A stretch of 64,000 bases of DNA from Solenopsis invicta (Eukaryota; Arthropoda; Insecta; Hymenoptera; Formicidae): assembly GCF_016802725.1 (NCBI RefSeq), contig NC_052671.1, positions 19,265,231-19,329,230 of the forward strand, written 5' to 3'. Below are positions 61,501 through 64,000 of the stretch, one piece after another (within the stretch, counting starts at the first letter, position 1; each line of letters opens with the position of its first letter). The position numbers and the translations under genes were made by a program. The notes under the pieces are model-generated. The model saw nothing but the letters and a program-made list of their open reading frames with translations. It was not told the origin of the DNA and made no database searches.

Positions 61501-62812
61501 CAACCCACAAAGGAGAGTTGTAAGGCGAATCGGAGGGGGAAATAACTCCGTTCTCTAGGAGGGTTTGAACTTGTGTGTTTATCTCCTCCTTATGGATGGG
61601 GGGAAAGCGATATTGCTTCGTATGGATTGGAATTTCGTCGGAGGTGGTGATTTTATGAGATGTTACGCTCGTACAACCGAGCTTGTCTTCCGGGAGTTGG
61701 AATAGGTCGCTATGCTTCTCTATAATTTCATTCACGTGTTCCGATTCTTCATGATTTAGATGCTCGAGTCGAAGTAATTTTTTTATTTTTTCAATACGGT
61801 CGCCGTCGGAGGCGTCTACCGTTGATATAGAAGCTACACGATGCCCTGGGGCAGGATTATCTTTTACTTTGATTGGATTTAGAATACTTCCCGCGCCGCT
61901 AACGGGGGGATTTCGAGAACTAGAATTGATTTGATTTAGAATGTTTTCCGTGCCACTAATGGAGTTTTGAGAACTAGAAACGAACGATTCTAGAACTTTT
62001 CCCGCGCCGCTAACGGGGGGATTTCGAGAACTAGAATCGACTTGACTTATGACATTTCCCGCGCCGCTAACGGGGGGACTTTGAGAGATAAAGTCAAGTT
62101 CCTGTAATTCGATTGTAGGCACAATTAATTCACGATCTGTATCGCTCGAATTCACTACTTGGAGGTAAGCTTTTCCGTCTCTATTTGTAACGACGGCGTC
62201 ACCGAGATATACGCCCTCACAGACGCTAAGTCGCGGTACGTATCCGACGGCTACCTCTGGGTTTTTTATCCTAAGATAAAAGGTAGCTCTCGATCGGCTC
62301 GGTATAACAACCGTTTCACGATGAGCGAAAGGAATCTCGGTTCCTCGCCATTGGACGACTCGTTTAACAAAATCTATACTCGCGGAGTCACGGAGGAAAT
62401 CCGATCCTAGGATACCTTCCTGTACGATCGGGAAATTATTTGGAACTACGTGAATGTACACGGGGTAACCCATGAAATTTATGTAAGTGGACCCGAGTGT
62501 TTCTACCTGCCCGTCGGTTATGCCGCTAAGGCGTAACGTGTCACTCCGACACACGGGTGTCTCGGGGTGAATGCTTCTTTCTTTTACGAGATTTGGTGCG
62601 GCCCCGGTGTCGACCATGAAATTTGTCTCTTGTAGTAGGCCGACCGCTTTCACAGCGATGGTGGGGGCATGAGAAAAGTCTGAAGGATTTAGGACTGCGA
62701 CTCGGGCGTTTCGACCGCTGTCGCTTCGATAGGATTGACTGGACGCGAGCGAGGGTGGGGAGGCCCGTCTCGAGGAGCGTCCGCCCGCCTCGAGGGGCTG
62801 TTCTCGTTTCCC
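58598..62812 (-). CDS. pol: Pol polyprotein, copy 2
   Basis: The 1351-codon frame is identical in sequence to copy 1, including the protease, the 19-residue repeats, YLDD, RNase H and integrase catalytic residues. Entry by -1 frameshift at 62806-62812. Confidence 0.93.
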   Translation of the reverse strand, partial: GKREQPLEAGGRSSRRASPPSLASSQSYRSDSGRNARVAVLNPSDFSHAPTIAVKAVGLLQETNFMVDTGAAPNLVKERSIHPETPVCRSDTLRLSGITDGQVETLGSTYINFMGYPVYIHVVPNNFPIVQEGILGSDFLRDSASIDFVKRVVQWRGTEIPFAHRETVVIPSRSRATFYLRIKNPEVAVGYVPRLSVCEGVYLGDAVVTNRDGKAYLQVVNSSDTDRELIVPTIELQELDFISQSPPVSGAGNVISQVDSSSRNPPVSGAGKVLESFVSSSQNSISGTENILNQINSSSRNPPVSGAGSILNPIKVKDNPAPGHRVASISTVDASDGDRIEKIKKLLRLEHLNHEESEHVNEIIEKHSDLFQLPEDKLGCTSVTSHKITTSDEIPIHTKQYRFPPIHKEEINTQVQTLLENGVISPSDSPYNSPLWVVPKKADSQGNKRWRMVIDYRALNEKTVGDAYPLPNITEILDQLGSAKYLSVFDLVSGFHQIPMHEADAQKTAFSTPYGHYQFNRMPFGLKNAPATFQRLMDQVLSGLQGTELFVYLDDIVLYASSLREHIIKFSKLADRLRKANLKLQPDKCEFLKKEVVYLGHVISADGVKPDPQKVQAVEKFPRPTSAKNIKQFLGLSGYYRRFIPDFSKTAKPLTSLLKKDKAFVWSGAQEEAFTQLRQALCSKPILQYPDFTQPFVVTTDASGYAIGGVLSQGTIGKDLPIAYTSRLLNTAESNYSTIEKELLAIVYCVNYFRPYLYGRKFTLVTDHKPLVWLHSVKDPTSRLVRWRLKLAEYDYEVVYKAGKANANADALSRNPVSHGIFPLTRDKRNTTPLRRSERIKNRQPAAIKPSQNLNTDLTRPLEPNATEKSRPQKVVKFDLPSDIESLSDSESDSESDEPLSDPANELPLPNEAQIIDVRDSLQTRNDNIVIFTTLTGEPCDIGARILRESNQLPRIEGTMVGRAKVINLGKRNLIALIIEERVSATLQLETLKEVIGSLRDVVNELQLKTVSLARGPVIDITRNTVRTLLAREFKDSPVKIIICSNEIKIPSEQDRADIIKENHCSAIGGHKGVTKTLNRIKYKYHWSKIKEDVQNFIRNCRDCQLKKLVRLKTRQPMTLTDTPNSAFEKISMDIMGPLPMTEDGYSYILTIQDLLSKYSLAIPLRRTTASDIAEAFVNEFICTFGAPKAVLTDQGRNFVSSLMKNVARKFKIKQCRTTAYRPQSNGSVERSHHVLCEYLKQFVEKDNWNEYLRLACFSYNTSVHEGTWYTPHELVFGKVAETPSSDPPLDMEKNETYSQYLSDLFNKIRDVQNIARENLINSKLKSKHYYDRKMRPQNFNIGDFVYMLREPLKNKLSSQYMGPYKIIEVLENKNVKLEIKRDKTRTVHTDKLKLAVGNIPTPP

Positions 62813-64000
62813 TGCCTCGCCTGAGAGTTATTATACTCTCGTTTTCGGCATTCTTCGATTTCGTGCCCGGAGTATTTACAATATCGACACCATTTTCCGG
62901 GCGAACTGTTGTAATTTCTAGAGGCGTTATTGTCGCCGGCTGCTCGAGCCCCTCTATTATATCGATAACTGTCGTTACGACTCGAGTCATGAGTATCGCG
63001 GCGGCGAGAATCGTATGTCTCGTTACGGCGCGGATCGTAGTACCGGGCGCTTTCCGGTCGCCAGTTGTCTCGTGGCGGGCTGCTCGGTTGCTTGCCCGGC
63101 GGGTAATCGCGACTATACGGACGTACGGATGTCGGTGCTAGATCGAGGGTGGGACGCCTTTCTGTACCGCGCTCCAGCCTACGTGAACTCTCATATCTTT
63201 GCATTTCTAATTCATCTCGTTTTGCAATTGTTTTAACAGCAGCAAATGCTTCGAAAGGACGGAGCTGTTTTTCGGGTTCGAGTTGCAAACGGAATCGTAA
63301 TGGTAACCCCGCGCAGAAAGATCTAGCTGTTAGCTCGTCGATTTCTGCAATAACCTGAGGACTCAGTATACCGTGAGCTCGACGCTCCGAATCGAGGATG
63401 GCTGCCCTAAGCTCTTTTACGCGACTAATATAATCTAGGATATGTTCGTTGGCTTTAAGATAAACTGTACTCAGTTCTCCACGGTACTGGGCTATAGTAT
63501 TAGCGGACCCGAACGCTCCGTTTAAAAGATCGATTAACTGAGTTACTGTATCGCAGGGTTCGTCTTCCACCGCGGAATATGCACGACCACGAAGTTTGTT
63601 TATTAACAATCTCGTTAGTGATTTTTCGTAATTTGGCGGTACGATATCGCGGGCACGTCGGCATGCGCGCGCGAATTGTGAAAGAGGGACGTTGTAACCA
63701 TCAAAATGTGTTACGCCCTCGGTCGCTTCGCGAAGAGATATCTTGGGCATGTGCGTTGCATGCGCGTCGGGTGCAGGTTCGTTAAATGAGGAATGCCGAT
63801 CGTTGGAATCGAAAAATGGCTGTCCTGGAGGTAAACTCGGACTGTGCGCTTCCGGTCGTCTATTTTCAACCTCGTGCCTAAGTGAATTAATTTCGCGCAT
63901 TATCTCATTCTTTAGCGCCGCAAACATATTTCTTACGTCGGATGCAAGAGTCGAATCTGTTTCTTTGTTGCGTTCGAGTGCTCTACGTTCTTTTTCCAGT
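62689..64000 (-). CDS. gag: Gag polyprotein, copy 2 (5' end outside window)
   Basis: Frame open to the window end; the visible part from about the coiled-coil region onwards matches copy 1, with the same zinc knuckle CRYCKYSGHEIEEC. Confidence 0.9.
   Translation of the reverse strand, partial: LEKERRALERNKETDSTLASDVRNMFAALKNEIMREINSLRHEVENRRPEAHSPSLPPGQPFFDSNDRHSSFNEPAPDAHATHMPKISLREATEGVTHFDGYNVPLSQFARACRRARDIVPPNYEKSLTRLLINKLRGRAYSAVEDEPCDTVTQLIDLLNGAFGSANTIAQYRGELSTVYLKANEHILDYISRVKELRAAILDSERRAHGILSPQVIAEIDELTARSFCAGLPLRFRLQLEPEKQLRPFEAFAAVKTIAKRDELEMQRYESSRRLERGTERRPTLDLAPTSVRPYSRDYPPGKQPSSPPRDNWRPESARYYDPRRNETYDSRRRDTHDSSRNDSYRYNRGARAAGDNNASRNYNSSPGKWCRYCKYSGHEIEECRKREYNNSQARQGNENSPSRRADAPRDGPPHPRSRPVNPIEATAVETPESQS
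62806..62812 (-). promoter_or_regulatory. -1 frameshift heptamer GGGAAAC, copy 2
   Basis: Same phase and context as 52677-52683. Confidence 0.75.

Larger units (their letters stand above)
56253..64000 (-). mobile_element. Env-bearing Gypsy-type element, copy 2 (internal region, cut by window)
   Basis: Same organisation as copy 1, offset by 10,129 bases, with the gag start and 5' LTR outside the window. The polypurine tract and hairpin lie at 56253-56310. Confidence 0.93.

Overview
This window is a eukaryotic, almost certainly hymenopteran (probably ant) repeat block. I see no host gene. It is a stack of transposable elements of very different ages: non-LTR, Gypsy-type LTR, Tc1/mariner DD41D, several MITE-like elements, and a complete Maverick/Polinton. 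The insect assignment rests on the element types (Polinton with insect-type gene set, DUF4817-type mariner, LTR element with a chuvirus-like glycoprotein). The ant assignment rests on general familiarity with these families, not on a search.

Layout. 1-1134: 3' end of a Gypsy-type pol (integrase). 1152-6069: a degraded APE-type LINE on the minus strand with a 17-bp target duplication. 6165-7183: inverted-repeat DNA element. 7342-9929: DD41D mariner-like transposon with 300-bp inverted repeats. 9939-10060: 57-bp-arm GC-rich hairpin. 10202-12193: long inverted-repeat element carrying a tRNA-like pseudogene. 12201-24192: complete but decayed Gypsy element with 1.9-kb LTRs, a palindromic MITE inside gag (TTA duplication), and an unusual extra zinc-knuckle ORF after pol. 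24796-25776: remnant of a DNA transposon. 25906-26030: small palindromic MITE.

26400-43865 is a Maverick/Polinton of 17.5 kb with a perfect 6-bp TTTATT target duplication and long terminal inverted repeats (1171 and 1395 bp). It carries protein-primed DNA polymerase B, chromodomain integrase, packaging ATPase, adenain-like protease, a phospholipase-A2-like virion protein, minor and major capsid proteins, an exonuclease-like protein and several unassigned genes. Some genes have clear spliceosomal introns. The ATPase and the exonuclease-like ORF are open; most others carry nonsense, frameshift or active-site lesions, so the element is no longer autonomous.

43922-64000 (minus strand) holds two nearly identical copies of a young, open Gypsy-type element in tandem, LTR-internal-LTR-internal, the second cut by the window edge. 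Each internal region has gag, pol joined by a -1 frameshift at a GGGAAAC heptamer, and an envelope gene resembling chuvirus (Jingchuvirales) glycoproteins rather than the usual baculovirus-F type. Most striking, each 2.2-kb LTR carries two adjacent open frames (130 and 134 codons) that appear to be paralogous zinc-binding proteins, placed just upstream of gag in the proviral transcript direction. I consider these LTR-encoded proteins the best candidate for something undescribed here.
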